Source: Planococcaceae bacterium UBA3370
GTDB lineage: Bacteria > Bacillota > Bacilli > Bacillales_A > Planococcaceae
Direction of reading: 5' to 3'
DNA: 5,457 nucleotides
NCBI GenBank assembly: GCA_002360295.1
Contig: DEQI01000104.1
Coordinates: 16,396 to 21,852 of the forward strand
Position 1 is the first letter of the stretch, and every line of letters starts with the position of its first letter. Shown here piece by piece: positions 5,246 through 5,457 of this stretch. A program made the position numbers and the translations under genes. The notes below the pieces were generated by a model. The model did not search any database. It was not told where the DNA came from and was given only the letters and a program-made list of their open reading frames with translations.

Positions 5246-5457
5246 AATCGAATACCTGGTACATTCGGCCATAATACATCAAAACCAGCATTTCTCAAAT
5301 CTTTAATAATAGCTAATGGATTCATTACTTGTAGACGGATACTTAAAATTCGGTTTTGGTCATTCGTTGGATCCGGATAAATGAGTATACTTAAAACATT
5401 CGCTTTATATTTACTAAAGACTTTCGTTATTTCATGTAAAATACCAATTTTATCAGT
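5242..5457 (-). CDS. acuB: AcuB, C-terminal end (5' part outside window)
   Basis: The last 71 codons and TGA stop of a gene enter from the right edge. The translation begins TDKIGILHEITKVFSKYKA and continues through NVLSILIYPDP, RILSIRLQV, NPLAIIKDLRNAGFDVLWP to the end PGIRL. The beta-alpha-beta pattern with D-K-x-G-I-L-x-E-I is typical of an ACT domain. A C-terminal ACT domain placed directly before acuC is what is expected of AcuB, whose N-terminal half normally carries two CBS domains that cannot be seen here. AcuB is needed for acetoin/acetate use in B. subtilis, but its biochemical role is not settled; nucleotide sensing through CBS domains is an inference. Neither the promoter nor an acuA gene is within view. 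Confidence 0.88.
   Translation of the reverse strand, partial: TDKIGILHEITKVFSKYKANVLSILIYPDPTNDQNRILSIRLQVMNPLAIIKDLRNAGFDVLWPNVPGIRL

Overview
The window looks like chromosome of a low-GC, Gram-positive Bacillales bacterium, most likely Lysinibacillus or a close relative in the Caryophanaceae/Planococcaceae. The evidence is AT-rich codon use, AGGAGG-type ribosome sites, a CcpA and an AroA(G) fusion very close in design to those of Bacillus, the aroA-ccpA-acuC-acuB neighbourhood known from Bacillus subtilis, and a short intergenic repeat with TTGATTTCCG...AATCAAC ends of a kind I associate with Bacillaceae genomes. The genus is an inference from memory, not a search.

Layout from left to right. 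Positions 1-1340 (minus strand) hold the N-terminal 446 codons of an FtsA-like actin-fold protein that runs off the left edge. A 170-base divergent intergenic region (1341-1510) carries a consensus-like sigma-A promoter for the rightward gene and three perfect inverted repeats. Positions 1511-2596 (plus) encode the bifunctional chorismate mutase/DAHP synthase AroA, closed by a strong terminator at about 2604-2642. Positions 2737-3738 (plus) encode CcpA with a GTG start. A 346-base gene-free stretch (3739-4084) follows, with a structured repeat of about 132 bp, a shared convergent terminator and a second hairpin. Positions 5245-4085 (minus) encode AcuC, a zinc-dependent deacetylase, translationally coupled through an ATGA overlap to the C-terminal end of AcuB (5457-5242), which enters from the right edge.

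Functionally this is central-metabolism housekeeping. AroA is the entry point to aromatic amino acid synthesis, CcpA is the global carbon catabolite regulator, and AcuB/AcuC belong to the acetoin/acetate utilisation locus, where AcuC is known in B. subtilis to deacetylate and so activate acetyl-CoA synthetase. The FtsA-like gene is the least understood. The motPS stator genes that lie between ccpA and acuC in B. subtilis are absent here.

I found no mobile gene, CRISPR array, phage gene or obviously new multi-gene system. The signals most worth a second look are non-coding: the repeat downstream of ccpA, which may form one long interrupted stem, and the two overlapping perfect dyads in the early transcribed leader of aroA.
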